This document shows positions 49,414 to 58,858 of a stretch of 64,000 bases of DNA, one piece after another (position 1 is the first letter of the stretch; every line of letters begins with the position of its first letter). The stretch is from Desulfurobacteriaceae bacterium (GTDB lineage Bacteria > Aquificota > Aquificia > Desulfurobacteriales > Desulfurobacteriaceae), in contig JAMOTD010000009.1 of assembly GCA_027068415.1 (NCBI GenBank), forward strand, positions 285,516 through 349,515, read 5' to 3'. A program made the position numbers and the translations under genes. Below the pieces are notes generated by a model that searched no databases, had not been told where the DNA came from, and saw nothing but the letters and a program-made list of their open reading frames with translations.

Positions 49414-50273
49414 TGGAGAAAGTTGCCTTTTACCCCGGGTGTGCTGCAAAGGGAGCTTCAAAGGAGCTCTACGAGTCAACGGTTGCAGTTGCACAGGAGC
49501 TCGGTATTCCCCTTGTGGAGCTCCCCCAGTTTAGCTGCTGCGGTGCGGGAGTCCTTGAGGAGGTTAAGGAGGTTCTTGACATAGCGGTTAATGCCAGAAA
49601 CCTTGCCCTTGCAGAGAGGGAGGGCTTTAAGACGATAGTTACCGTCTGTAGTACCTGTCTTCTCGTTTTGAGGAAGGCAAAACACATCCTTGATAATGAC
49701 GACGAGCTGAGGGAGAAGGTCAACAAAATCCTCGCAGAGGCCGGCCTTGAGTACAGGGGTGAGGTTGAGGTTAAGCACTTCCACTGGTACCTCCTTGATG
49801 AGCTGGGAGAGGATGGGCTGAGGGAGAGGGTTAAAAAGCCCCTTTCCGGCCTTAAAGTTTACCCCTACTACGGCTGCCACACAGTAAGGCCTTACGAGGT
49901 TTTGGGCTACGAGCCCTCCGAAAACCCCCGCTCCCTTGAGAGGATAGTGAAAGCCCTCGGGGCTGAGCCGGTTTCGGGGGAGAGGAGGCTTGAGTGTTGC
50001 GGCTTCCACGCTTTCTGGCCCAATCCCAAGGGCTCAATGGTTTTAACGGGACTTAACTTAAAAGATGCCAAATCTTGCGGGGCAGACTGTATAGTTACTC
50101 CCTGTCCCCTCTGTCACATGAACCTTGACGCAAATCAGGATAGGGCTTTAAAGGCGGTAGGTGAGAGGTTCTCAATCCCCGTTCTCCACGTTCCCCAGCT
50201 TGTCGGCCTTGCCTTGGGTATAGAGCCCAAAAGGCTTGGTCTCCACAGGAACATCGTTCCCGTTAACTGCTAA
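49413..50273 (+). CDS. CCG-domain (HdrB-like) subunit, set 2
   Basis: AFYPGCAAKGASKELYE..FSCCGAG; YYGCHTVRP; LECCGFHAF; TPCPLCHMNLD. Confidence 0.93.
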   Translation: MEKVAFYPGCAAKGASKELYESTVAVAQELGIPLVELPQFSCCGAGVLEEVKEVLDIAVNARNLALAEREGFKTIVTVCSTCLLVLRKAKHILDNDDELREKVNKILAEAGLEYRGEVEVKHFHWYLLDELGEDGLRERVKKPLSGLKVYPYYGCHTVRPYEVLGYEPSENPRSLERIVKALGAEPVSGERRLECCGFHAFWPNPKGSMVLTGLNLKDAKSCGADCIVTPCPLCHMNLDANQDRALKAVGERFSIPVLHVPQLVGLALGIEPKRLGLHRNIVPVNC

Positions 50274-51007
50274 AGGGGAAGTTTCTTCTCAACCTGCTCA
50301 ATTAGGGAGAGGTTTACCTCTCCCTCTATAACCGCTGTTCCGTCTTTATTTTGGGCGATTACCCTTCCCCAGGGGTCAACGATTGCTGAGCTCCCGGCCA
50401 TCTCCTTCCCGCTTCCGTTTGCACCTACAAAAAAGCGCTGAAGCTCTATTGCCCTTGCCCTGAGGAGAACCTCCCAGTGCTCCCTCCTCGCCCTTCCCCA
50501 CTGGGCCGGAACGGCGAAGACTTCACCTCCTAACTCCTTTAACCTATTTAAAACCCCGTGGAACCTCAGCTCAAAACAGATTACGGGAGCCAGAACACCG
50601 GCGGAGGTTTCGGCAACGTTCAGGTCTTCCAAGCTGCCCGCCGAGAAGTGCTCTCCCTCACCTCCGGGTAAGAAGAGCTTTACTTTCGGCCTTGAAAGGA
50701 CTTCTCTGCCCCTGTCAAAGACCTTAACGCTGTTAAAGAGCTTTCCGTTAATCAGCTCAAATCCGGTTATCACTACCGTTAGAGAGAGGCCTTTTGAAAA
50801 GTCAATGAGCTCGGAGAAGACCCTCTCTGAGAACCTTACGGCCTCATCTTTCCTCTCGTAGCAAAAGCCCGTTGCCGCAACTTCCGGAATAACGACTAAG
50901 GAGTTCGGAGCGCAGAAGTTTAAGAGGGTAAGGAGTGTTGAGTAGTTCCTCTCAAAAGAGCAGGGGGAGCTCTCAAACTGAAGGGCGTAGGCTTTAAACC
51001 TCCTCAA
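50270..51007 (-). CDS. Nitrilase/carbon-nitrogen hydrolase family
   Basis: LVVIPEVAATGF, KVKLFLPGGEGEHFSAG, PVICFELRF. Confidence 0.93.
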   Translation of the reverse strand: MRRFKAYALQFESSPCSFERNYSTLLTLLNFCAPNSLVVIPEVAATGFCYERKDEAVRFSERVFSELIDFSKGLSLTVVITGFELINGKLFNSVKVFDRGREVLSRPKVKLFLPGGEGEHFSAGSLEDLNVAETSAGVLAPVICFELRFHGVLNRLKELGGEVFAVPAQWGRARREHWEVLLRARAIELQRFFVGANGSGKEMAGSSAIVDPWGRVIAQNKDGTAVIEGEVNLSLIEQVEKKLPL

Positions 51008-51567
51008 AGCCTCTCCTCCAGGAGCTCCCTCCCGCCCTTTTTACCCCACACCACCTCACAGTAGGTTTTCCTCCCAGAGCCGACCTTGTAGTAGTAGTAC
51101 CTCATGGGCTCCTTCTGGTAGTAGCGGCGGTTGTACTCCTCGGCTGGGTAGAAGTTCCTGAAGGGCTCCACCTTTACCGATATCGGCTCGGAGAAGAGGG
51201 AGCTCTCGGCCAGAATTTTTAAGGCCTTTTCCGCAAGTGCCCTCTGCTCTTCGTTGTGGTAGAAGATGACGGGCCTGTACTGGCTTCCCCTGTCGGCAAA
51301 CTGGCCGCCGCCGTCGGTTGGGTCAATGTTTGTAAGGTAGGTTATGAGGAGCTCCCTGTAGGAGACCTCCTCCGGGTCGTAAACTACCTGAACGGCCTCT
51401 GCGTGGCCCGTCTCTCCTGTGCAGACCTCCTCGTACGCGGGGTTCTCAACCTCCCCTCCGGCGTAGCCGGGGATTGCCTCAATAACTCCCGGAACCTTGC
51501 TGAAGGCCTCCTCAAGGCACCAGAAACAGCCGCCTGCAAAAGTTGCAACTTCCCTACCCATTTTCAA
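51004..51567 (-). CDS. msrA: Peptide-methionine (S)-S-oxide reductase
   Basis: [31 protein letters not shown]. Confidence 0.98.
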   Translation of the reverse strand: MKMGREVATFAGGCFWCLEEAFSKVPGVIEAIPGYAGGEVENPAYEEVCTGETGHAEAVQVVYDPEEVSYRELLITYLTNIDPTDGGGQFADRGSQYRPVIFYHNEEQRALAEKALKILAESSLFSEPISVKVEPFRNFYPAEEYNRRYYQKEPMRYYYYKVGSGRKTYCEVVWGKKGGRELLEERL

Positions 51568-52738
51568 TAACCCTCATCTTCATTGCCGCCGCTTTCGCCT
51601 TCCTCCTTGCCTCCTCTACAGTTTCTGCCCTTGCAACCACTACTCCCATTCTCCTCTTCGGTCTCGTTGTGGGCTTTCCGAAAATCCTCACCCAGACGTT
51701 TGGCTCCTTCAGAGCCTCCTCAATTCCCTCGTAGGCGGGTGCTACGCCGTAGTCTTTAGCGTGGAAGCAGTAGGAGGCGCCGGGGGAGAGGAGTTCTATG
51801 TGAATCGGAAGGCCGAGGATTGCCCTCAGGTGTATTTCAAACTCGCTCATGTTCTGGCTTGCCATCGTCACCATTCCCGTATCGTGGGGTCTCGGAGAGA
51901 CCTCGCTGAACCAGACCGTATCCCCCTTAACGAAGAACTCGCAGCCGAAAATCCCGTAGCCTCCGAGGGCGTCGGTTACCGCCTTTGCCATCTCCTTTGC
52001 CCTCTGAAGGGCAACCTCGCTCATCGGTTGGGGTTGCCAGCTCTCGTGGTAGTCTCCCTCAACCTGGAAGTGGCCTATGGGCTCACAGAAGAGGGTTCCC
52101 TGATTTTTCGTCCTGACCGTTAGAAGGGTTATCTCAAAGTCAAATTTGATAAACTCCTCAATTATGAGGGCGTTCCCCTTTCCCCTTGCGTTTTCCTTAG
52201 CATACTTAAAGGCCCACTCAAGCTGTCCCTCCTCTTTAACGACGCTCTGGCCTTTACCCGAGGAGCTCATTACCGGCTTCACTACTACCGGGTAGCCCAG
52301 CTCCTCAACTGCCCTCTTAAACTCCTCAAAGCTCTCTGCAAACCTGTAAGCCGATGTTTTGAGCCCCAGCTTCTCCGCCGCCAGCCTCCTTATTCCGATT
52401 CTGTCCATCGTGTACTTTACGGCCTTTGCACTGGGAACTACAGTAAAGCCTTCTTTTTCAAGCTCCACCAGCGTATCGGTATCTATCGCTTCAATCTCGG
52501 GAACTATGAAGTCGGGCTTTTCCCTGTAAACGATGTTCCTTATCTGCCTTCCGTCCTTCATGTCAATAACGTAGTAGCGGTGAGCAACCTGCTGGGCCGG
52601 TGCGAACTGGTAGGAGTCAACGGCAACTACTTCAATTCCCAACCTCATCGCCTCTATTACGAATTCCTTCCCGAGCTCTCCGCTCCCAAGGAGCAGGATT
52701 TTCGTCCTGTTGTGGGCAAGGGGCGTTCCTATCCTCAT
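51554..52738 (-). CDS. purT: Formate-dependent phosphoribosylglycinamide formyltransferase
   Basis: [64 protein letters not shown]. Confidence 0.98.
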   Translation of the reverse strand: MRIGTPLAHNRTKILLLGSGELGKEFVIEAMRLGIEVVAVDSYQFAPAQQVAHRYYVIDMKDGRQIRNIVYREKPDFIVPEIEAIDTDTLVELEKEGFTVVPSAKAVKYTMDRIGIRRLAAEKLGLKTSAYRFAESFEEFKRAVEELGYPVVVKPVMSSSGKGQSVVKEEGQLEWAFKYAKENARGKGNALIIEEFIKFDFEITLLTVRTKNQGTLFCEPIGHFQVEGDYHESWQPQPMSEVALQRAKEMAKAVTDALGGYGIFGCEFFVKGDTVWFSEVSPRPHDTGMVTMASQNMSEFEIHLRAILGLPIHIELLSPGASYCFHAKDYGVAPAYEGIEEALKEPNVWVRIFGKPTTRPKRRMGVVVARAETVEEARRKAKAAAMKMRVIENG

Positions 52739-52788
52739 CTTACCTCCTTAACTTCTTTGGTTGAAAAGAGGATACTTTAAGGGCTCTT

Positions 52789-53469
52789 CTATTTCAAGCC
52801 TTTGCCGCACTCCAGCTTAAAGGAGGCCCTAAGCTCCACCCTCTCGGCGCTCCTCTTTGGCTCCGGAGCCGAAACTCCCATTGCTTTAACCCCCCTTAAG
52901 ACGGGAAAGGGAGGAGGGGTATTGGGTGAGAAGGAGATTTCTTTGAGTGTGCACCTCTCCTTCAGGATTTTCCCGAAGCTCTCTCCCTCTTTGAGAGCTC
53001 CCTTAAGTGCTCTTCCCTTAAGCTCCTCAAGGGCTCTCTCCCTCTTCTTCCACGAGACCTCCCACCTTGCACTGTTTACCGAGTACTTGAAGCCTGCAGT
53101 CCTCCGGGCCTCCTCAAGGGCTCTAAAAATTTCCCCCTGCTCTTTAGGGCTTTTAAGGTGGAAGGTGTAGGTGGAGCTCCCGCTGAACCCCAGCTCAACG
53201 TACCTCTTTTCCTTAGGGTTCCACTCCCTTACCGGCCAGAGGGAGAAGTTCCCGCCGGTGTAGTTGAGCCCCGTTCTCTTCAGGTAGTCATCGGCAGTTC
53301 TAAGGGCTTCAAGGACTTCCTCCTCGCGGTTTCCCCTCGCCCTTACCGTTATTGATAGGTTGTAGGTGTCGGGCTGAGCCCACTTCCAGACCGTTATAGA
53401 GTCGGAGATTGTCGCCCCGTAGGAGCCGTTGAAGAGTAGAAACGGCAAAATTAAAGCCAGCCTTTTCAT
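52789..53469 (-). CDS. SIMPL-domain (DUF541) periplasmic protein
   Basis: Signal peptide; NLSITVRARGNREEEVLEALRTADDYLKRTGL; Val/Ser-Pro rich C-terminus. Confidence 0.7.
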   Translation of the reverse strand: MKRLALILPFLLFNGSYGATISDSITVWKWAQPDTYNLSITVRARGNREEEVLEALRTADDYLKRTGLNYTGGNFSLWPVREWNPKEKRYVELGFSGSSTYTFHLKSPKEQGEIFRALEEARRTAGFKYSVNSARWEVSWKKRERALEELKGRALKGALKEGESFGKILKERCTLKEISFSPNTPPPFPVLRGVKAMGVSAPEPKRSAERVELRASFKLECGKGLK

Positions 53470-53494
53470 CTCTTCCCCCTAAACCTTTCCCCTA

Positions 53495-54382
53495 TTATAG
53501 GAAAGAGACCAGAACTTTAAGGAAGGGAAGGAAGAGGGGAAAGAGGAGGGTTGAGACGAAGATTACTGAGGCGGCCAGCTTGGGAGAAGCCCTAAACTCC
53601 TCACACAGAACGTAGTTTAAGACCGCCGAGGGAAGAGAGGACTGGACTAAGAGAACCTTCTTTAGAAGGGGAGGGCAGTTTATAAGGGAGACGGAGATGA
53701 GGGCTCCCGCCGCTCCGCCGAAAAACCTTACGGCCGTTGCAATTAGTGATTCTTTAATCTCTTCTACTGTTATCCTTGAAAGGGAAATGCCTATTGAGAC
53801 GAGCATCAGCGGCATTGTTGAGTCGCCGGTCAGCTTAAGGATTTTCTCAACTCCGGGAGGGATTTCTATCCCTTTTAAGAAGAAGGCGAGGAGTGCAGCG
53901 TAGATGAGGGGAATTTTCAGGGCTGCCTTGACGCCCTCTTTAAACTCCCTGCCCTTTAAAATCAGGATTCCCAGCGTAAAGTGGTAAACGGCCATTACGA
54001 CCATAAAGGTTATTGCGTAGGCGAGAGCTCTCTCCCCGAACATCAGGTAGATGAGGGGAATTCCGAGGTAGCCGGCGTTCATTACCGTTGATGAGAGCTC
54101 AAAGGCCGGGTTCCTCTCCCTTAAAAAGAGCCTCTCTGCCGCCAGCGACAGGAGATATGAGAAGAGGAAGACGAATAGGGCGGTGAAGGCTATCTGGAAG
54201 AAGCTCTCCGGTGTAAGGTTAACCTTCCTGAAAGAGGAGAAAATCAGCGCCGGTGCAAAGAGGTAGAGGACTATAAACGAGATTGTTCCGGTTTCAAGCT
54301 CCGGCTTTAGCTTTCCGAAGAGGTAGCCCGCTCCAATCAGGATGTAGATGGGGAGGATTACATTTAGGAGGAGCTCTCCCAC
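53495..54382 (-). CDS. AEC family transporter
   Basis: NVILPIYILIGAGYLFGKL...LVQSSLPSAVLNYVL. Confidence 0.9.
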   Translation of the reverse strand: MGELLLNVILPIYILIGAGYLFGKLKPELETGTISFIVLYLFAPALIFSSFRKVNLTPESFFQIAFTALFVFLFSYLLSLAAERLFLRERNPAFELSSTVMNAGYLGIPLIYLMFGERALAYAITFMVVMAVYHFTLGILILKGREFKEGVKAALKIPLIYAALLAFFLKGIEIPPGVEKILKLTGDSTMPLMLVSIGISLSRITVEEIKESLIATAVRFFGGAAGALISVSLINCPPLLKKVLLVQSSLPSAVLNYVLCEEFRASPKLAASVIFVSTLLFPLFLPFLKVLVSFL

Positions 54383-56292
54383 TATAACCTCTTCCCCCTT
54401 GCTCTTTCATTTCCCTTTCTTTCGGTCAGTTTAAGCAGGTCAAGGTACTCAAGAAGGGGGATTGCAAACTTCCTGCTTACCCCTAAGTAGTCCTTGAACT
54501 CCCCGATAGAGAGGCTCTCTTTACGGGAGAAGTGTTCCTTCAGAATTTTCTTTATTCTCTCAAAGGCCTGGGGTGAGATGAGGAGCTCCCCGACCCTGTG
54601 GTATCCCTTACGCCTTACCAGGTACGAAGCGACGGTGTTTACCTTCTCCTCCCCTGCTCCTGTTATCTGGGCAATTTCTTTAACGCTCGGTGGGGTGAAG
54701 CCACCTTCTTTTATTAGCTTTTCAACCTTTGGGACGAGTTCCCTGAAAACTCCTTCCTCTTTCGGCTCAAAGCCCTTTAACCTCAGAAAGCCTTCTGCTT
54801 CCTCTACTTCCCCTGACTCTAAGAGCTCCTTAACCGCAATTTCAATGAGCTCCCTATTTTCCTTTAGCTTGCTCCTCAGCTCTTCCCTCGTTAACCCTTC
54901 TGCTATCGGGATTTTCTCGTGGGTCTCTTTTAAAAGGCCTAAAATTGCCTCCTTCAGGGCTTTTAACTTTTCGGCCGTGTAGAGCTCCCCACCGGCCTTA
55001 ACGGCAAGCCCGGCCTCTACGAGCTTTTCCGAGAGCTCCTCGGCCTCTTTAGGGGTTAAACCAAGAAGCTGAACGAACTCCTTAGGTGAGAGGGGCTCTT
55101 TTAATCTAAGGTGGGCAAGGGCCTTCTCCTCTAAACTCCCCTTTAGAATTCCCTCTAACTTCTCCCTGAACTCCCCTTGAAACCTCTTTCTGAACTTCCT
55201 GTGGGGAAGGGGGTCTAAAATCTCCCCGCCGCCGATTACCGTTGCCGGCGAGTAGTTCCTTATTACGAACCTGTCGCCGTAAACCGGTACTACCTCTTCC
55301 TTCAGCCTTATCTGGGCAAGGGCCTTCTCTCCAGGAAGGAGTTCTTCTTTATCTATCAGGTAGAGCTCCCCCTCTGCCTCGCTGGTTAGGTGGTGGAAGT
55401 GGAGCTTAAAGCCTGGGGTGATTATGGTTTCTGCCTCTTTGGAGAGCTCCACAAGGACGTCAACCGTTTTCGCAGGTTTAAGGTAGCCCGGGCTTGCAAT
55501 CAGGTCTCCCCTTCCGACCTCCTCTTTCTTTACATCCGAGAGGTTGAGGGCGGTTCTCTGGCCTGCAAGGGCCTCCTCTACTCTCTTCCCGTGAACCTGA
55601 ATTCCCCTTACCTTTACCCTCTTCCCCGCCGGCAGTATCTCAACCTCGTCTCCGACCTTCACCCTGCCCGACAGGAGCGTTCCCGTTATAACCGTTCCGA
55701 AGCCCTTTACCGTAAATGAGCGGTCAACCGGGAGCCTTAAAATTCCCCTGCTCTCCTTAGGCTCGGTCTCAAGGGCAATCCTGTCAAGCTCTTTTATGAG
55801 CTCCTCTATCCCCTCTTTCGTTTTTGAGGAAACGGCGATTATAGGAGCTCCTTCTAAAAAGCTTCCCTTAACGAACTCTTTAACCTCCTCTTTTACAAGC
55901 TCAAGCCACTCCTCGTCTACTAAGTCCTTTTTCGTTAAGACCACTATTCCCTTTTTCGTTCCTAAACTCTGGCAGACGGTCAGGTGCTCCTTGGTCTGGG
56001 GCATTACCCCTTCGTCTGCGGCAACTATGAAGAGGACGAGGTCAAGGCCGTGGGCGCCTGCGAGCATGTTCTTTATGAACTTCTCGTGGCCCGGAACGTC
56101 AACAATTCCGGCCAAAACCCCCGAGGGGAGCTCCAGGTGGGCAAACCCCAAGTCAATCGTCATTCCCCTTCTCTTCTCCTCCTCCCACCTGTCGGTATCA
56201 ACCCCCGTCAAGGCCTTAATGAGGCTCGTTTTCCCGTGGTCTATGTGTCCCGCCGTTCCGACAACGAGGAACTTCTTACTTTGCATAGTCAA
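54382..56292 (-). CDS. selB: Selenocysteine-specific elongation factor SelB
   Basis: [41 protein letters not shown]-terminal winged helices. Confidence 0.96.
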   Translation of the reverse strand: MTMQSKKFLVVGTAGHIDHGKTSLIKALTGVDTDRWEEEKRRGMTIDLGFAHLELPSGVLAGIVDVPGHEKFIKNMLAGAHGLDLVLFIVAADEGVMPQTKEHLTVCQSLGTKKGIVVLTKKDLVDEEWLELVKEEVKEFVKGSFLEGAPIIAVSSKTKEGIEELIKELDRIALETEPKESRGILRLPVDRSFTVKGFGTVITGTLLSGRVKVGDEVEILPAGKRVKVRGIQVHGKRVEEALAGQRTALNLSDVKKEEVGRGDLIASPGYLKPAKTVDVLVELSKEAETIITPGFKLHFHHLTSEAEGELYLIDKEELLPGEKALAQIRLKEEVVPVYGDRFVIRNYSPATVIGGGEILDPLPHRKFRKRFQGEFREKLEGILKGSLEEKALAHLRLKEPLSPKEFVQLLGLTPKEAEELSEKLVEAGLAVKAGGELYTAEKLKALKEAILGLLKETHEKIPIAEGLTREELRSKLKENRELIEIAVKELLESGEVEEAEGFLRLKGFEPKEEGVFRELVPKVEKLIKEGGFTPPSVKEIAQITGAGEEKVNTVASYLVRRKGYHRVGELLISPQAFERIKKILKEHFSRKESLSIGEFKDYLGVSRKFAIPLLEYLDLLKLTERKGNERARGKRL

Positions 56293-57949
56293 CGGCCCTC
56301 GTCTCCCTTATGACGGTAATCTTAATCTGACCGGGATACTGAACTTCCTCCTCAATCTTCTTTGAAATCTGGTGGGCCAGGAATGCGGCCTCCTCGTCTG
56401 TAATCTTGTCGGGCTCAACCATTATCCTGATTTCCCTTCCCGCCTGAATTGCGAAAGCCTTCATTACTCCGGGGAAGGACTCGGCAATGCTCTCAAGTTT
56501 CTCAATCCTCTTGATGTAGGCCTCTAAGCTCTCCCTCCTCGCTCCGGGCCTTGCGGCAGAGAGGGCATCTGCCGTTGCAGCGCAGATTGACTCTACGCTC
56601 GTGAACTCAACCTCTCCGTGGTGGGCGGCGGCGGCGTTGATTACGGCCTCGGGCTCTCCGTACTTCTTGAGAATGTCTGCTCCGATTATTGCATGGGAGC
56701 CCTCAACCTCGTGGCTCACTGCCTTACCGATGTCGTGGAAGAGCCCCGCCCTCTTTGCAAGCTGAACGTCTGCCCCGATTTCAGCCGCAATCATTCCGGA
56801 TAAGTACGCAACCTCCTTAACGTGCTGGAGGACGTTCTGGCCGTAGCTCGTCCTGAACTTGAGCTTTCCGAGTAGTTTCTTTAGCTCAGGGTGAACGTTG
56901 TCTATTCCCAGCTCAAAGAGGACTTCCTCGGCAGCGTTTAATATCTCCTGCTCAATCTCCTGCTTAACCTTCTCAACGACCTCCTCAATCCTTGCAGGGT
57001 GAATCCTTCCGTCGGCGACCAACCTCTCAAGGGCAATTCTTGCAATTTCTCTTCTTACAGGGTCAAAGCAGGAAATCGTTACGGCCTCGGGGGTATCGTC
57101 AATTATCAGGTCAACTCCCGTTGCAAGCTCAAAGGCCCTGATGTTCCTTCCTTCCCTACCGATAATCCTTCCCTTCATCTCGTTGTTGGGAAGGTCAACG
57201 ACGGAAACCGTTGTTTCGGCAACGACGTCGGTTGAGAGCCTCTGGATTGTCGTTGCGAGAATTTTCCTCGCTCTCCGCTCTGCCGTTAGCTCAAACTCCT
57301 CCTCAATCTTCTTGTACTTTAAGGCCAAGTCTCTCCTGATTTCCTCTTCCATTCTCTTAAGGAGCTCCTCCTGGGCCTCCTCTCTGCTCATTCCGGAGAT
57401 TTCCTCCAACTTCCTGAGCTCCTCCTCAAGGAGCTGGTTGATTTTCATCTCCTTCTCAAGGAGCTCTGCCTCCAACCTCTCAACCTCAGTCCTCTTCTCC
57501 TCAAGCTCCGCCTCTAACTTATCAAGGAACTCGGCACGCCTGTCAAGGTTCTCCTCCCTCTTATCAAGGGTGCTCTCCCTCTTGTCAAGGTACTCCTCAC
57601 GCCTCAAGAGCCTCTTCTCAAGTTCTGACAGCTCCTTCTTTTTCTCTTTGAGCTCCTCTTCAATCCTCTCTCTCTCCTTTAGGAGCTCCTCTTTGGCCTC
57701 AAGGAGTGCCTTCTTCTTCATCTCCTCGTACTTCTCTCTGGCCTCTTCAAGGAGGTTCTGAGCCTTTCTTCTGGTCTCCTCTGCCTCGGACTTTGCCTTT
57801 TCAACAATTTCTCTTGCCTCTCTCTCGGCCTTCTCGGTTATCTTCCTTTCAAGGTCTTCCCTTATTGCCTGACCCTTCCTCGTTCCGACTACGTAGCCTC
57901 CGGTCAGGCCGGCCATCACGGCAAATATGGCAACTAAGATTGCTTCCAT
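56276..57949 (-). CDS. rny: Ribonuclease Y
   Basis: TM + coiled coil, [54 protein letters not shown]. Confidence 0.98.
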   Translation of the reverse strand: MEAILVAIFAVMAGLTGGYVVGTRKGQAIREDLERKITEKAEREAREIVEKAKSEAEETRRKAQNLLEEAREKYEEMKKKALLEAKEELLKERERIEEELKEKKKELSELEKRLLRREEYLDKRESTLDKREENLDRRAEFLDKLEAELEEKRTEVERLEAELLEKEMKINQLLEEELRKLEEISGMSREEAQEELLKRMEEEIRRDLALKYKKIEEEFELTAERRARKILATTIQRLSTDVVAETTVSVVDLPNNEMKGRIIGREGRNIRAFELATGVDLIIDDTPEAVTISCFDPVRREIARIALERLVADGRIHPARIEEVVEKVKQEIEQEILNAAEEVLFELGIDNVHPELKKLLGKLKFRTSYGQNVLQHVKEVAYLSGMIAAEIGADVQLAKRAGLFHDIGKAVSHEVEGSHAIIGADILKKYGEPEAVINAAAAHHGEVEFTSVESICAATADALSAARPGARRESLEAYIKRIEKLESIAESFPGVMKAFAIQAGREIRIMVEPDKITDEEAAFLAHQISKKIEEEVQYPGQIKITVIRETRAVDYAK

Positions 57950-58506
57950 TCTTTCCTCCTTACGGTTGTATTTTCTGTTATGACAAGGTCAACGGGTACG
58001 TCAAAGGGCTCTCTCGGAAGTTTATCTAAGAGCTGGAAGTCAAAGCAGACTCCAATTTTGGCCTTTACCGGCAGTTTTTCAAGTAGCCTGTCGTAGTAGC
58101 CTCCGCCGAAGCCTATTCGGTAGCCGAGCCTGTCAAAGGCAATTCCGGGGACGAAGACTACCTCAACCTCTTTTAAAACTCTCTCTGGCAGGTAGGGAGG
58201 CTCTAAAATTCCGAACTTTCCTGGCCGGAGCTCCTTTAGGGAGTTTACTTTCAGGGGAACAATCTCCTTTCCCTCAACTTTCGGAAAGGCAACGGTTTTC
58301 CCCTCTTTTAAGAGACTTTCGACAAGAGGAGTTATGTCGGGCTCGTTCTTTGTGGGGTGAAAGAGGAGGAAGGAGTTTGTCTTGAGCTCCTTTAGGAGCT
58401 CCCCTATTCTCTCAACTATCCTCTTACTTCTTCTTTTTACCTCGTCTTTCGTTAAGAGGAGCCTCTTGCTCTTGAGCTCCTGCCTTATTCTCTCCTTCTC
58501 AAACAC
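57934..58506 (-). CDS. 5-formyltetrahydrofolate cyclo-ligase (GTG start)
   Basis: [29 protein letters not shown]. Confidence 0.95.
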   Translation of the reverse strand: MFEKERIRQELKSKRLLLTKDEVKRRSKRIVERIGELLKELKTNSFLLFHPTKNEPDITPLVESLLKEGKTVAFPKVEGKEIVPLKVNSLKELRPGKFGILEPPYLPERVLKEVEVVFVPGIAFDRLGYRIGFGGGYYDRLLEKLPVKAKIGVCFDFQLLDKLPREPFDVPVDLVITENTTVRRKEWKQS

Positions 58507-58514
58507 ATTGAAAA

Positions 58515-58533
58515 CCCCTAAAGTTTTTAGGGG
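58515..58533. promoter_or_regulatory. Hairpin between zapA and the cyclo-ligase gene
   Basis: CCCCTAAAGTTTTTAGGGG; on the minus strand followed by TTTT and then the cyclo-ligase start. Confidence 0.5.
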
Positions 58534-58551
58534 CTTTAAGGAAGATTGCTC

Positions 58552-58848
58552 TTAAGGGGCGATTTTCTGGCCGGTGGTTATGAGGAGTTTTGCTCCCTCT
58601 TCCAGCCTTTTTATCTCCCGTCCCAGCTCCTTAATCTGGCTCTTTAGGGCTTCGTTCTCGTCAAGGAGGTAGAAGCAGGCAACAACGAGGGCTTTGTCAA
58701 AGGTCACCCTGCTGTTGCCCGCCTTTATCTTCTCAACCATCACCTCAAGGCGCTGGGCCAGTTTTTTGACGTACTCCGGGTCTTTATCGGTCTTTATATT
58801 AAACTTCCTTCCGGAAATTATTACCTCTACTGTGTTGGGTAAGCTCAC
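58552..58848 (-). CDS. zapA: Cell division protein ZapA
   Basis: VEVIISGRKFNIKTDKDPEYVKKLAQRLEVMV...ALVVACFYLLDENEALKSQI. Confidence 0.9.
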   Translation of the reverse strand: MSLPNTVEVIISGRKFNIKTDKDPEYVKKLAQRLEVMVEKIKAGNSRVTFDKALVVACFYLLDENEALKSQIKELGREIKRLEEGAKLLITTGQKIAP

Positions 58849-58858
58849 AATCTTCCTC

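Noticed and set aside
51004-51567. MsrA as a selenoprotein given nearby selB
   Set aside because: Active site is GGCFWC with a normal Cys codon; no in-frame UGA
51497-52123. 208-aa plus ORF antisense to purT/msrA
   Set aside because: purT and msrA are unambiguous on the minus strand
57141-57761. 206-aa plus ORF, Ser-rich
   Set aside because: Antisense of the rny coiled-coil region; composition artefact
58507-58551. 6S RNA between zapA and the cyclo-ligase gene
   Set aside because: Only 45 bp available; too short for 6S RNA
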